NCBI GenBank assembly: GCA_018830245.1
Contig: JAHJSW010000001.1
Location: forward strand, 1-36,843
Reading direction: 5' to 3'
DNA: 36,843 nt
Source of the DNA: Nanobdellota archaeon
Lineage (GTDB): Archaea; Nanobdellota; Nanobdellia; Pacearchaeales; GW2011-AR1
Shown here in pieces: positions 25,057 through 32,750 of this stretch (position 1 is its first letter; every line of letters starts with the position of its first letter). The translations under genes and the position numbers were made by a program. A model generated the notes under the pieces. That model was not told the DNA's origin, did not search any database, and saw only the letters and a program-made list of their open reading frames with translations.

Positions 25057-25482
25057 TCAACCAATGAGAGAGGGACCATGGTGTTCCTCTTGATGTAAAA
25101 CATAGGAGATAGTAAAGTCCAAATCAGTGAAACCAACTGAGGCTATGAACTTTCCTTTAGACCAAAGATGTCGTCGAGGATATCTTAATTTAGCTTTAGG
25201 GTGAAACCTAAAGAAAAGGTATGAGGAAGCTCCCTTAATAAGTTGGACAAGTTTGCTTGGATTAACACTAACCTTGGTTTTAACAACCATATGGACATGC
25301 TCAGGCATAACATTGATTGTTATTATCTTGATATTATGTTTGGTACAAGTTTGTCTTATACAAGCTTGGATTAAATTTTTATATTTAATCTTACTAAACA
25401 TCTTATACCTATACTTAGTACAAAACTGGATGTGCCAAAAAGCAATACCAACCGAGTGATTGTTTCGATCATAAAGTTTCAT
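25057..25482 (-). CDS. tnpA: IS200/IS605 Y1 transposase
   Basis: From the ATG at 25482 the protein has 141 residues, the normal TnpA size, and begins MKLYDRNNHSVGIAFWHIQF. The HUH motif is at 62-64 (MPEHVHMVV) and the catalytic tyrosine is Y127 (FTISYVLHQEEHH). TnpA cuts single-stranded DNA at the element ends through a 5' phosphotyrosine bond. The frame stays open upstream to 25575, but that part encodes hairpins of the element's end and is unlikely to be translated. All key residues are intact, so it may be active. Confidence 0.9.
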   Translation of the reverse strand: MKLYDRNNHSVGIAFWHIQFCTKYRYKMFSKIKYKNLIQACIRQTCTKHNIKIITINVMPEHVHMVVKTKVSVNPSKLVQLIKGASSYLFFRFHPKAKLRYPRRHLWSKGKFIASVGFTDLDFTISYVLHQEEHHGPSLIG

Positions 25483-25522
25483 AAAACTTATGCTCATGTT
25501 CAACTCCAGAATAAAGCTCACG

Positions 25523-25565
25523 CTAAATTCGTAATTTAGTTCATAGAGCCTAGTATCTAGGCTCT
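25523..25565. repeat. Two hairpins upstream of tnpA, element 1
   Basis: Two perfect inverted repeats lie side by side: CTAAATT-CGT-AATTTAG (25523-25539) and AGAGCCTAG-TAT-CTAGGCTCT (25545-25565). They sit in the leader of the transposase gene. In IS200, leader structure is known to hold back transposase translation; the same role here is inference. Confidence 0.7.
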
Positions 25566-25622
25566 TCATAATCATGAATCAAGAAATAAATAAATTTAGG
25601 AGAAGGAAGGGATGCAATTCCC

Positions 25623-25642
25623 CTACTAGCTAAAGCTAGTAG
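25623..25642. repeat. Subterminal hairpin, element 1 (5' end of tnpA side)
   Basis: CTACTAGC-TAAA-GCTAGTAG is a perfect hairpin 17 bases before the next gene. It differs in sequence from the hairpin at the other end, as is usual in IS200/IS605 elements. Confidence 0.75.
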
Positions 25643-25658
25643 TATCCTTGCAACTTAA

Positions 25659-26219
25659 ATGAAAAAAATTACTGAAAAAAGAAAAAATGAGAAAAGAAAT
25701 CAGCTGATTCTAGGACTCATCTTAATAAGTGTTATGTTTTTGAGTGTTTTGGGATATGCTTTAAGGGAAGAAGAGGAGAGTGAGGAAGAAAAAGTTATTT
25801 ACAATAATTTTGAATTTGAAAAAAATAATGACTTCTGGTACTTAAGTGTAGAAAATTTTAATTTTGTTTTTAAGAATAATCCTTTTCAAATAGAAGAAAT
25901 TCCAGCTCAATTAAAAGGGCTGAATAATTACAAAGGAAAACCATTATATATTTATTCAGAAGAGGACGAAGCGAGTTCAGAAATCTATATAAATCTAAAC
26001 CAATTGATACAAAGAATGCAATTTGCTTGCCTAGAAAGTTTAGAAAATTGTGAGGAAAATTCTCCTACAAAAACCTGTGAAGATAATTTTATTATAATAA
26101 GAGTTAATAATAATACTCGAATTGTTCAGGAAGAAAATTGTGTATTTATACAAGGGAAAAAAGAAGAGATTGTAGGATTAGTTGATGAATTTTTATTTAA
26201 AATAATTGGAGTGAGATAA
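25659..26219 (+). CDS. Membrane-anchored protein of unknown function, paralogue 1
   Basis: The 186-residue product has a basic start, one TM helix at about 16-33 (LILGLILISVMFLSVLGYA), an acidic stretch, then an exported domain with NFVFKNNPFQIEEIP, paired Cys (FACLESLENCEEN, KTCEDNF) and NNNTRIVQEENCVFIQG. I do not recognise the family. The domain resembles the C-terminal domain of the next gene's product in motif order. The start is 17 bases after an IS hairpin, so its original promoter may have been displaced by the insertion. Confidence 0.65.
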   Translation: MKKITEKRKNEKRNQLILGLILISVMFLSVLGYALREEEESEEEKVIYNNFEFEKNNDFWYLSVENFNFVFKNNPFQIEEIPAQLKGLNNYKGKPLYIYSEEDEASSEIYINLNQLIQRMQFACLESLENCEENSPTKTCEDNFIIIRVNNNTRIVQEENCVFIQGKKEEIVGLVDEFLFKIIGVR

Positions 26220-26221
26220 AA

Positions 26222-26938
26222 ATGAAAAAAGAGAGAAAAAAAGTTAAAGAAATTTTCAAGATAGAAAAAAAAGGTGAAGAAAAAATTAAAAAAACTTCTG
26301 GAATTGAAAGAGAGGAAAAAATTGATGCGAAAAAATTAAAAAAACAAATTCAAAAAGAAAACAAAATACTAAGAAACTTTCTTATCGTCATTGGAGCGAT
26401 AATTGTTTTTATTGCTTGTTTTTTCTTTATTTCATATCAAATAAGAAATTTTGAATACAAAGAAGTCAAATTTAAGATAGTAAAAGAAAAGAATTTAATA
26501 TTCTATAAAACTTCATTTCCTCTTTACTCTCAAGAAGGTGTGCATACAGCAGATTATAATTTTTTTATAAGAAACGACCCTAGAAAATTAGGAGAAGAAG
26601 TTCCTTTCAAAGGACAGTTATTTTTATTAGAAAATTTTGTAATTAATATGAGTGAAGAATTTCATTGTGAAGGAGATGGAATGATTGCAATAGCAAACAT
26701 GATAAAACCTCTAGAAGTTTTAGGAGCTAAAGTGATAAAAGATGAAAATGCTTCTTGCGATGTTTCAGGAAGATACATCTTCTTACAAATACAATCAGGA
26801 AATGAAACCGAAATAAAGCAAGTCGCCCCTTCTTGTTATAATCTATATGTTAAAGATTGCGAAATTTTAAAGGTGACAGAAAGATTAATGCTTGAAACAT
26901 TTATTGAATTTACAAAAGCTCAAGAAAAGTTAAATTAA
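26222..26938 (+). CDS. Membrane-anchored protein of unknown function, paralogue 2
   Basis: The 238-residue product starts two bases after the previous stop. Residues 1-55 are very Lys/Glu-rich and cytoplasmic; a TM helix spans about 57-76 ([20 protein letters not shown]). The exported domain contains [31 protein letters not shown], then [19 protein letters not shown], in the same order as the neighbouring paralogue. It is a tandem duplication that has diverged. Its stop overlaps the stop of the convergent dedA-like gene by four bases. Function unknown. Confidence 0.65.
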   Translation: MKKERKKVKEIFKIEKKGEEKIKKTSGIEREEKIDAKKLKKQIQKENKILRNFLIVIGAIIVFIACFFFISYQIRNFEYKEVKFKIVKEKNLIFYKTSFPLYSQEGVHTADYNFFIRNDPRKLGEEVPFKGQLFLLENFVINMSEEFHCEGDGMIAIANMIKPLEVLGAKVIKDENASCDVSGRYIFLQIQSGNETEIKQVAPSCYNLYVKDCEILKVTERLMLETFIEFTKAQEKLN

Positions 26939-27558
26939 TTTTTTCTTTTTTTTAGTAAGAGGTAAATTATTATAATAATTAAAGATAACAAAAGTAAAAG
27001 AAGTATGAGAATATTCTTGTTTCCATCTATCCACTCAGTGCTTCCTCCAAATAAATATCCTACATAAATGAGAATTACTGTCCAAATACCTGCCCCAAGA
27101 CAAGTATAAAAACAAAATTTAACGAAATTCATCCTCGAGAATCCAGCAGGAAGCGAGATTAACTGCCGAACTACTGGAATTAACCTTCCTATAAAAGTTG
27201 TTATCTCCCCGTGTTTTTGAAAATACTTGTCTGATTTTTGTAATTTTTCCTTGTTTATAAGAAAAAATTTCCCATATTTTGAAACTAATAAATCAACTGT
27301 TTTTCTTCCAAGATATAATGCTAAAAAAAAGTTAACTAATGCTCCGACTAAACTTCCGAGTAATCCTGACAAAAACACTAAAAAAAAGGACATCTCTCCT
27401 TTTGCGACTAGTGCTCCTGCAGGTATAAGCACGATTTCACTTGGGAAAGGGAAAAAAGAGCTTTCTACAGTCATCCCAATAAAAATTCCTATATATCCTG
27501 CCTCTTTTATGATTAACAATAAAGTACTTATCAATTGATGGAATAGTTCTAAAATCAT
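26935..27558 (-). CDS. DedA/VTT-family membrane protein
   Basis: The 207-residue integral membrane protein has the DedA signatures: [21 protein letters not shown] near residues 28-48, [16 protein letters not shown] around 84-99 and [20 protein letters not shown] around 124-143. DedA proteins move or scramble lipids; several bacterial members recycle undecaprenyl phosphate. The gene overlaps the upstream archaeosortase gene by ATGA, so the two are co-translated. Lipid-carrier return to the cytoplasmic leaflet is a likely role but is inferred from family knowledge. Confidence 0.87.
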   Translation of the reverse strand: MILELFHQLISTLLLIIKEAGYIGIFIGMTVESSFFPFPSEIVLIPAGALVAKGEMSFFLVFLSGLLGSLVGALVNFFLALYLGRKTVDLLVSKYGKFFLINKEKLQKSDKYFQKHGEITTFIGRLIPVVRQLISLPAGFSRMNFVKFCFYTCLGAGIWTVILIYVGYLFGGSTEWIDGNKNILILLLLLLSLIIIIIYLLLKKRKN

Positions 27559-28094
27559 TTTCTTTTTAAAAGAGAATTTTTATATAAAAATTTTAAATCT
27601 GAATAAAAAGGGATATCTTTTATTTTAAAAATTTTGACTTGAGCAAACCAGATTATTACTACAAAAAGTGTGCTTCCAAAATACCAGAATAATTTATGAG
27701 TAATATCAAAAAAAGAAGAATTTGAGATAAACATCAGACTAAGTAGAAAAATTCTAATTAGATTAAGCACGAGGAAAGATAGAAAAGAAAGAACAATTAA
27801 TTTCAGACGTTTCTTAAGGTTAATTTTAGGGGTAGCTAAATTTAGTATCAAAAGGAGATAATAAGCTGCGCCTGCAATGCATGCTCCAACTATCTCAATA
27901 GGAAAACAGCTTGAAACAGTTATTAAATTTTCATTTAGATTAGCATCAAAAAAAAGATTTATCAAAAAATGAGAAGGGTAAAGAGTAAGAACATTAAATA
28001 AAGAATACAAAAGATTTAAACCAAAAAACCCTGTTAAGACCAGAAAAGAATATCTAAATAAAATGTCTAAAAATTCCCTGGATTTTTTCTTCAT
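27555..28094 (-). CDS. Archaeosortase/exosortase-family protein
   Basis: The 179-residue protein has about five TM helices. Catalytic-triad candidates in the right order are Cys at 63 or 72 ([15 protein letters not shown]), Arg114 ([11 protein letters not shown]) and His133 ([14 protein letters not shown]). Archaeosortases cleave C-terminal sorting signals of surface proteins and attach them to membrane lipid. At 179 residues it is a short member without extra domains. It is transcribed divergently from the PAP2 gene and overlaps the DedA gene. Which surface proteins it processes cannot be told from one window. Confidence 0.72.
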   Translation of the reverse strand: MKKKSREFLDILFRYSFLVLTGFFGLNLLYSLFNVLTLYPSHFLINLFFDANLNENLITVSSCFPIEIVGACIAGAAYYLLLILNLATPKINLKKRLKLIVLSFLSFLVLNLIRIFLLSLMFISNSSFFDITHKLFWYFGSTLFVVIIWFAQVKIFKIKDIPFYSDLKFLYKNSLLKRK

Positions 28095-28143
28095 TATTCC
28101 CTAAGTGGAAATGTATTTAAATAATTTAATGTTATTGATTAAA

Positions 28144-28731
28144 ATGAAAAAGAATAATCTAATAATTTTAACTCTTTTGCCTATTTTATTTGCATTAATA
28201 AGTTTTTACTATGATTCTAAGATTATTTACGGAGTATCTTTAATACAAAATAACTTTTTAAATTATTTTTTTATAGGAATTACTTATCTAAGTTCAAAGA
28301 TAATAATTTTCTTTTTACTGACTGGCCTTTTTTTACTTTATTCAGAAAAAAGAACGTGGATAATTCCATTATGGTTTTCTTTAGCATTATCAGTTTTAGT
28401 TAGTTTCTTATTAAAAATCACTGTGCAAAGATCAAGACCATATCAACAAGAGTTAATTTCAGCACTCTCTATGTTAAAAGAAAACAGTCATTTAATTTGG
28501 GATTTTTCATTTCCCTCATTTAGTGCAATGTTTGTTTTTTGTGCGATTCCTTTTATATCTAAAGAATTTCCGAGATTCAAATATATATGGATAATATTTG
28601 CAATTTTAGTTGCTTTTTCTAGAGTTTACCTTGGATTGCACTTCCTAAGTGATGTGATAATTGGTGGAACAATCGGATATTTGATTGGAATGATAATAGT
28701 AAGAAAAAGTTATAAGAGAAAACAAGATTAA
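28144..28731 (+). CDS. PAP2-family phosphatase
   Basis: The ATG at 28144 is chosen because TATTTAAATAA (28114-28124) lies 20-30 bases before it and overlaps the coding part of the longer frame from 28105; the product then has 195 residues. It is a six-helix-type membrane protein with KITVQRSRPY (motif 1, K-x6-RP) and SRVYLGLHFLSDV (motif 3, S-R-x5-H-x3-D). Motif 2, normally PSGH, reads PSFS, so the usual proton-donor His is missing. PAP2 enzymes remove phosphate from polyprenyl or glycerol lipids. The neighbours suggest work on a polyprenyl carrier. Confidence 0.8.
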   Translation: MKKNNLIILTLLPILFALISFYYDSKIIYGVSLIQNNFLNYFFIGITYLSSKIIIFFLLTGLFLLYSEKRTWIIPLWFSLALSVLVSFLLKITVQRSRPYQQELISALSMLKENSHLIWDFSFPSFSAMFVFCAIPFISKEFPRFKYIWIIFAILVAFSRVYLGLHFLSDVIIGGTIGYLIGMIIVRKSYKRKQD

Positions 28732-28749
28732 AATTAAAACTTTTTAGTT

Positions 28750-30393
28750 TTATTTTCTTGCAATTTTTACAATAACAATAATGATAATTATTACTAGAAC
28801 TACATTGAATAATCCAATTCCCCATAACCAAGCATTATTTCCATCAAGAAGATTAGATAAGCTAAAACCCTCTTTTTCAATGAATACAGAAACTGATTGT
28901 GTCTTTACAATTTCTCCGGCTGTAAGAACTTCTATATCAAAAAGTTTATTTCCTTCTACATCTTCTTTAACATTAAGTGTCACTAAAATTTCTTTTGAAT
29001 CTCCTTTAGCCAGAGTAAAAGTGCTTTGGTCTACACTAGCAGAAGATGCCCAATTTGAATATCCTGTTGTCATAATAGTATAAGTTCCTGATTCTTTTCC
29101 AATATTTGTTACAGTAGCTCTTACAATCATCTCTTCTCCAGCTTTTCCTCCAGATTCTAAACTTGCAGAGATAGTTACATCTGAAACACTGCTACTACTG
29201 CCTAAACAGCTTCCTTCAATCTGAAGAGGAAGAGTAAATGAGGATTCGTCTTCATCATAATCATTTTCAAAAATATCATTATCTTCGTCATAAACCTCAA
29301 AAGTAAGGGGGTAGTATTTTTCTTCTGCATCTTCTGGAATTTCAATTAAAACATCAAATTTTTCCCGATCAAATGCATCAATATCTCCGATATTTATTCT
29401 CTCATTTATCCCAAGTGCTGTGTTGTAAATCATAACATAAACATCTTCTTGGTCATTATCTCCAATATTCCAAACATCTGCTGTTATCTGAAGATTTGTT
29501 CCACATGAAACTAATTCTGTGAAATCAATATTGTTTAAAATTACAAAATCTGATTCTTCATAAACAGTCACGATTCCAGAATCACTTGCACAGGCATCAT
29601 ATTCAGGGTTAGTATTATCCTCTTTGAACTCCCCTGTGGCTCTCACATAAAGAACCAAATCCCCATTTACCAAATCCTCTAAATCTTCATCAAGGTCATC
29701 ATCAACAATAAATGTAAAAATAATTGTTTCATCTTCTCCGTCCTTTAGGTCAATTTCTTTTTCTTCATCCACATCTATTGCCCATTCTCCTGTTTTTTTA
29801 TCATAAATTCCCCACTCTATAGAGATGTCTTTTATTTTCTGGTCATTGTTTTTATTGTCAATCTTAAGTTCAAGTTCAACTTCATCAAAAGGAAGCCATT
29901 CATAATCCTCTCCAAAACCAGATATAACTTTAATATGTCTAATTTCTAAATTTAAATCATTATTTAAATCAGTATATTCATTATCATCATAAGTACAGAA
30001 TTCTGTATTTTTTGTGAATGAAACAATTTGACTTCCACCCGTTGAAGCAGTTAAGTTAGTTTTATAATCTTCATAAAATTCAAAATTAAATCCTACTTGA
30101 ACATCATAATCAAAAGTAATTGGTTCAGCAGATGTTCCTCCAAAAGGGTGTGTCAATCCCGCAAAGGTTATTGTTTTTCCATTAGAATCTGTAATAGTTA
30201 TTGGATTAAAAGAAAAAACTACACTTTCTATATCAGTACTTGTTGCTGAAATATCAAAAGTTTGTGCACCTTCTGTTAAAAGTAATTGTGAAGGTGTTAC
30301 ACTATTAAATGTAACTGCTGCGCTAGCAAAACCAACTAAAAGAATTACTGCTAAAACACCCATACCCATCAAGTTGAATATTTTTGTTTTCAT
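28750..30393 (-). CDS. Putative S-layer-type surface protein with C-terminal anchor
   Basis: The 547-residue product has a signal peptide (1-25, GFASA), then acidic beta domains with repeated CARDB-like patterns (ITADVWNIGDNDQEDVYVMI and VRATVTNIGKESGTYTIM), and ends DGNNAWLWGIGLFNVVLVI plus a basic KIARK. This ending (short W-rich motif, hydrophobic helix, basic tip) is characteristic of proteins annotated as putative S-layer in DPANN genomes and may be a sorting or anchoring signal. A palindromic TATA box GTTTATAAAC (30420-30429) lies 27 bases upstream, so the message is leaderless. Confidence 0.75.
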   Translation of the reverse strand: MKTKIFNLMGMGVLAVILLVGFASAAVTFNSVTPSQLLLTEGAQTFDISATSTDIESVVFSFNPITITDSNGKTITFAGLTHPFGGTSAEPITFDYDVQVGFNFEFYEDYKTNLTASTGGSQIVSFTKNTEFCTYDDNEYTDLNNDLNLEIRHIKVISGFGEDYEWLPFDEVELELKIDNKNNDQKIKDISIEWGIYDKKTGEWAIDVDEEKEIDLKDGEDETIIFTFIVDDDLDEDLEDLVNGDLVLYVRATGEFKEDNTNPEYDACASDSGIVTVYEESDFVILNNIDFTELVSCGTNLQITADVWNIGDNDQEDVYVMIYNTALGINERINIGDIDAFDREKFDVLIEIPEDAEEKYYPLTFEVYDEDNDIFENDYDEDESSFTLPLQIEGSCLGSSSSVSDVTISASLESGGKAGEEMIVRATVTNIGKESGTYTIMTTGYSNWASSASVDQSTFTLAKGDSKEILVTLNVKEDVEGNKLFDIEVLTAGEIVKTQSVSVFIEKEGFSLSNLLDGNNAWLWGIGLFNVVLVIIIIIVIVKIARK

Positions 30394-30419
30394 TTTGTAA
30401 TCATTCCAGAGTTACTATG

Positions 30420-30482
30420 GTTTATAAACTTTTCTATATTATAAAATATATTAAAAAAAAGTAATTTCAAAAGGTTTATATA
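30420..30482. promoter_or_regulatory. Divergent promoters between the surface protein and the 4-TM protein
   Basis: GTTTATAAAC at 30420-30429 serves the minus-strand surface gene, and TTTATATA at 30475-30482 serves the plus-strand gene at 30513. Each is about 25-30 bases from its start codon, giving leaderless messages in both directions. The space between is poly-A rich. Confidence 0.6.
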
Positions 30483-30512
30483 TTTTTGAAAATTTAATTT
30501 ACTAACGATAAA

Positions 30513-30905
30513 ATGGTGATTAGATCAAAAGAAAATTCTCTTGGGGCGTGGGCTTTTTTAATAGGAGTTATTCTCGCAGTAGTTATTGGAATAAGCACTT
30601 CTTCTTTTTTGTCAATATCAAAAATTACTCAGTATAGCCCTCAAATTTATGCAATTCTTGTTATACTCGGAATTTTTGTTGGATTTTCAATTAATGTTAC
30701 TGGAAAAGATTCTCAAGCATTTTTAATTACAAGTGCTATTTTAGTAATTGTTAGCAAGTTTGGCATGGAAAGTGTTACTGGTTCATTAATAGGCATTGGA
30801 GTAGGAGATACAGTATCTTCAACATTTGCTGCTTTACTTGCATTGTTTGTTCCAGCAACAATAATTGTAGCACTAAAAACAGTTTTTTCTATGGCAAAGA
30901 TTTAA
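30513..30905 (+). CDS. Small four-helix membrane protein, 130 aa
   Basis: I do not recognise the family by name. The protein has four hydrophobic helices: about 11-32, 43-61, 69-84 and 98-124, with short loops and few charges apart from the start (MVIRSKENSLG). The Gly-rich segment GSLIGIGVGDTVSSTFAALL suggests helix packing. It has its own promoter and is convergent with the DUF1653 gene, sharing four bases at the stops. A role in the membrane is certain; anything more is not visible. Confidence 0.65.
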   Translation: MVIRSKENSLGAWAFLIGVILAVVIGISTSSFLSISKITQYSPQIYAILVILGIFVGFSINVTGKDSQAFLITSAILVIVSKFGMESVTGSLIGIGVGDTVSSTFAALLALFVPATIIVALKTVFSMAKI

Positions 30906-31108
30906 TTATCAATAAAGGTGAATCTTGGTCCTTGATAGTCTTTTTTATTAATTTCTTCTAAGAAGTTTTTTAATGGTCTTGCCCAGACCTTGTTATTCTC
31001 TAAAGATTGATAAATAACAAGAGTTTCCCCTGTTTCAGTGTGAACTGCAGTATCAAGAACCTCATACACTCCTCCTTTAAAATGCCTATACTTGCCTTTT
31101 CTAATCAT
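30902..31108 (-). CDS. DUF1653-family protein
   Basis: The 68-residue protein carries the DUF1653 pattern: KYRHFKGGVYEVLDTAVHTE, then ETLVIYQSL, then VWARPLKNFLEE and PRFTFI. The family is a small beta barrel found across bacteria and archaea with no known activity. Length is normal. Its start lies eight bases inside the upstream Dph2-like gene, so the two are co-translated. The functional link to that neighbour is unclear. Confidence 0.85.
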   Translation of the reverse strand: MIRKGKYRHFKGGVYEVLDTAVHTETGETLVIYQSLENNKVWARPLKNFLEEINKKDYQGPRFTFIDN

Positions 31109-31718
31109 AATTTAACTTATCTATATTTATTATAGAAGCATCATTCATATCTAATCTAGGACAAGCAGTATTTATCCATGCTTTTAACCCAAAATTCTGA
31201 AATTCTTGATTATCTATATTATTACTAATAAATAGGTAAGCAGATTTATTTTTCAATTTTCTCTTTAAATCAATTGCTTTTTTTAGATTTTGTTGGCCAG
31301 GCTTTGTTGAGATGATAACTCCTATTTTTTCTGAATTTAAAAAATTTAAATAAGATGCCTTTTGTTTTTTTCCAAATTCTTGTATATTTTGATTTGAAAC
31401 TCTTTCTAAGGTGCTATTAATTATATATACAGGGATTTTTGTTTCATAATTCAGAGAAAGGGCGTGAAATTTTCCATCGCTTACTAAAAGAATTGCTTGG
31501 GTGTTTTTCGGCAAGTTTGGCTTACTACATCCTAAAACTTGCACTGTCTTTAAGATTCTATGATTTTTTTCAAGAATTTTTTTTAATCTCAAGGCAAAAT
31601 CTTTATACTGTATAGAGTAAGCAATAACAAGGTTTTTAGGGAGTTTTTCTAAGAAGATCTTTAGTTTAGATTCTGGAATATTCAATTTTGCTTTTGCAGG
31701 GATAAATATGGTTTTCAT
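31101..31718 (-). CDS. Dph2-like protein lacking the first domain
   Basis: The ATG at 31718 gives 205 residues; a TTG at 31724 would add two. Residues 1-75 (MKTIFIPAKAKLN ... VQVLGCSKP) match the second domain of Dph2 with its cluster Cys, and residues 130-198 (IGVIISTKPGQ ... WINTACPRLDMND) match the third domain with its Cys. Full archaeal Dph2 is about 330-350 residues and has three domains, each giving one Cys to a radical-type 4Fe-4S cluster that starts diphthamide synthesis on EF-2. The first domain and its Cys are absent here. Whether the protein is active, partnered or repurposed is unknown. Confidence 0.7.
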   Translation of the reverse strand: MKTIFIPAKAKLNIPESKLKIFLEKLPKNLVIAYSIQYKDFALRLKKILEKNHRILKTVQVLGCSKPNLPKNTQAILLVSDGKFHALSLNYETKIPVYIINSTLERVSNQNIQEFGKKQKASYLNFLNSEKIGVIISTKPGQQNLKKAIDLKRKLKNKSAYLFISNNIDNQEFQNFGLKAWINTACPRLDMNDASIINIDKLNYD

Positions 31719-31764
31719 ATCCAAAAATAGAATAAATTGATTATAAATATTTCCCCATACTTTT

Positions 31765-31944
31765 TTAATCTTTATCAGGAGGTATCTTTATTCCTAAACT
31801 TGGAATTTCAATTGTTCTTCCTTTCCTTTGATTGTTTTCTAAAATTAATGCTGCTAATCCCTCTACTACAAACTGAATTTGACTACCGAATGCTTTGGCT
31901 CTTTCTTCAGGATTGTAAGTCTCTTTTCTAGAAATGTAATCCAT
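31765..31944 (-). CDS. Small conserved-looking protein next to SepF, 59 aa
   Basis: This 59-codon frame reads MDYISRKETYNPEERAKAFG and continues with a helix (IQFVVEGLAALILE), then a basic turn (NNQRKGRTIEI) and PSLGIKIPPDKD. It starts three bases after the sepF stop, in the same direction, so it is probably co-translated with sepF. I do not recognise it; the amphipathic central helix and balanced composition argue for a real protein. A link to cell division is suggested only by position. Confidence 0.6.
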   Translation of the reverse strand: MDYISRKETYNPEERAKAFGSQIQFVVEGLAALILENNQRKGRTIEIPSLGIKIPPDKD

Positions 31945-31947
31945 ATT

Positions 31948-32340
31948 TCACTCAAACCTATTGCTCTTTTTTGCTGGAGGTTGTGCAGTCTCTTTGTGAA
32001 TTTTTGCAAAAGAAGGAGTTACAATCACTATGTTTTCTCCAAACCCTGCAATGCTTCCTTCAAGGGCATCAGTAGTTTTCTTAATTTTTGAGATTGCTCT
32101 TTTTAATTCTATAGAATCTTTTTGTCTCAAAATTTTTATATCTATCACTGCAATAGTGTATCCTTCTCTTAAAGCACTAAGAATCTCGTTGGTATCCTCG
32201 TAGTGCTTTAAAACAAAAAGCCTTACAAGAACCTTGTTGTCTTTTTCCTCTTTTTCTAAATCAATTTCTAAATAATCCTCGTCAAATTCATCTCCTCTCG
32301 ATGAACCTGAAAACGCTCTTTTTATTTTATCGAAAACCAT
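31948..32340 (-). CDS. sepF: Cell division protein SepF
   Basis: The 130-residue protein has a basic amphipathic N-terminus (MVFDKIKRAFSGSSRG), an acidic linker, then the DUF552 core: KVLVRLFVLKHYEDTNEIL, REGYTIAVIDIKILRQKDS, and AISKIKKTTDALEGSIAGFG, ending IVIVTPSFAKIHKE. In archaea SepF anchors FtsZ to the membrane through that N-terminal helix. Length and motif order are standard. It sits in a conserved-looking string with prefoldin beta and RpoP. Confidence 0.92.
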   Translation of the reverse strand: MVFDKIKRAFSGSSRGDEFDEDYLEIDLEKEEKDNKVLVRLFVLKHYEDTNEILSALREGYTIAVIDIKILRQKDSIELKRAISKIKKTTDALEGSIAGFGENIVIVTPSFAKIHKETAQPPAKKSNRFE

Positions 32341-32406
32341 AACTAAATTATATATGAGATATTTATAAAGATTTCGTAATTATTTTACATACTTTTTGTC
32401 TAAATC

Positions 32407-32739
32407 CTATTTTTTGCTCTTTTCTCTTTCTTTAAGAATTTCTTCTCTATTTGCCTCTAATTTTTCAGCCAGAGATTTCTCTTGTTTTTCAATAGTCTTC
32501 ATCCTAAGACCTAATATCTTTTCCTTGTTAGAAAGCTCTTCTTTTACCCCTAACTTATCTGTTTTAATCATTAACTGCCCGATAATTTTGAAAATTTCCT
32601 CTCCAGATTTCTCTATTTCTTCTAAAGCAGACTGGGTTTCAGACAATTCCATCTGAAAGGCTTGTTTTTGAAGAAGAATGTTTTGGAGGTTTTGCTCAAT
32701 CAACTGCATCTCTTGTATTTTTGTGTTCATATCTTTCAT
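32407..32739 (-). CDS. pfdB: Prefoldin beta subunit
   Basis: The 110-residue protein is nearly all coiled coil: MNTKIQEMQLIEQNLQNILL, LQKQAFQMELSETQSALEEI, the central hairpin region IFKIIGQLMIKTDKLGVKEE, then a second long helix to the end. This is the beta-type prefoldin pattern (one hairpin). Prefoldin hexamers of alpha and beta subunits hold unfolded proteins for the chaperonin. The alpha subunit is not in this window. Its neighbour RpoP is the usual one in archaea. Confidence 0.9.
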   Translation of the reverse strand: MKDMNTKIQEMQLIEQNLQNILLQKQAFQMELSETQSALEEIEKSGEEIFKIIGQLMIKTDKLGVKEELSNKEKILGLRMKTIEKQEKSLAEKLEANREEILKEREKSKK

Positions 32740-32750
32740 TTTAATTTATT

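Larger units (their letters stand above)
25015..25650 (-). mobile_element. IS200-like insertion sequence, element 1
   Basis: A Y1 transposase gene (minus) lies between two perfect subterminal hairpins: 25023-25042 on the right-end side and 25623-25642 on the left-end side, relative to the gene. IS200/IS605 elements have no terminal inverted repeats and mark their ends with such hairpins, so the exact ends are not fixed here; the limits are estimated from the hairpins and flanking genes. No tnpB is present. The element lies between the S-layer terminator and 25659-26219 and interrupts no recognisable gene. Confidence 0.82.

Noticed and set aside
25483-25575. N-terminal extension of the element 1 transposase
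   Set aside because: The extension is encoded by two perfect hairpins, and the ATG at 25482 gives the normal TnpA length and opening.
25023-25642. Repeated hairpins as a CRISPR array
   Set aside because: The hairpins differ in sequence, are not regularly spaced and flank a Y1 transposase. No direct-repeat array was seen in the window.
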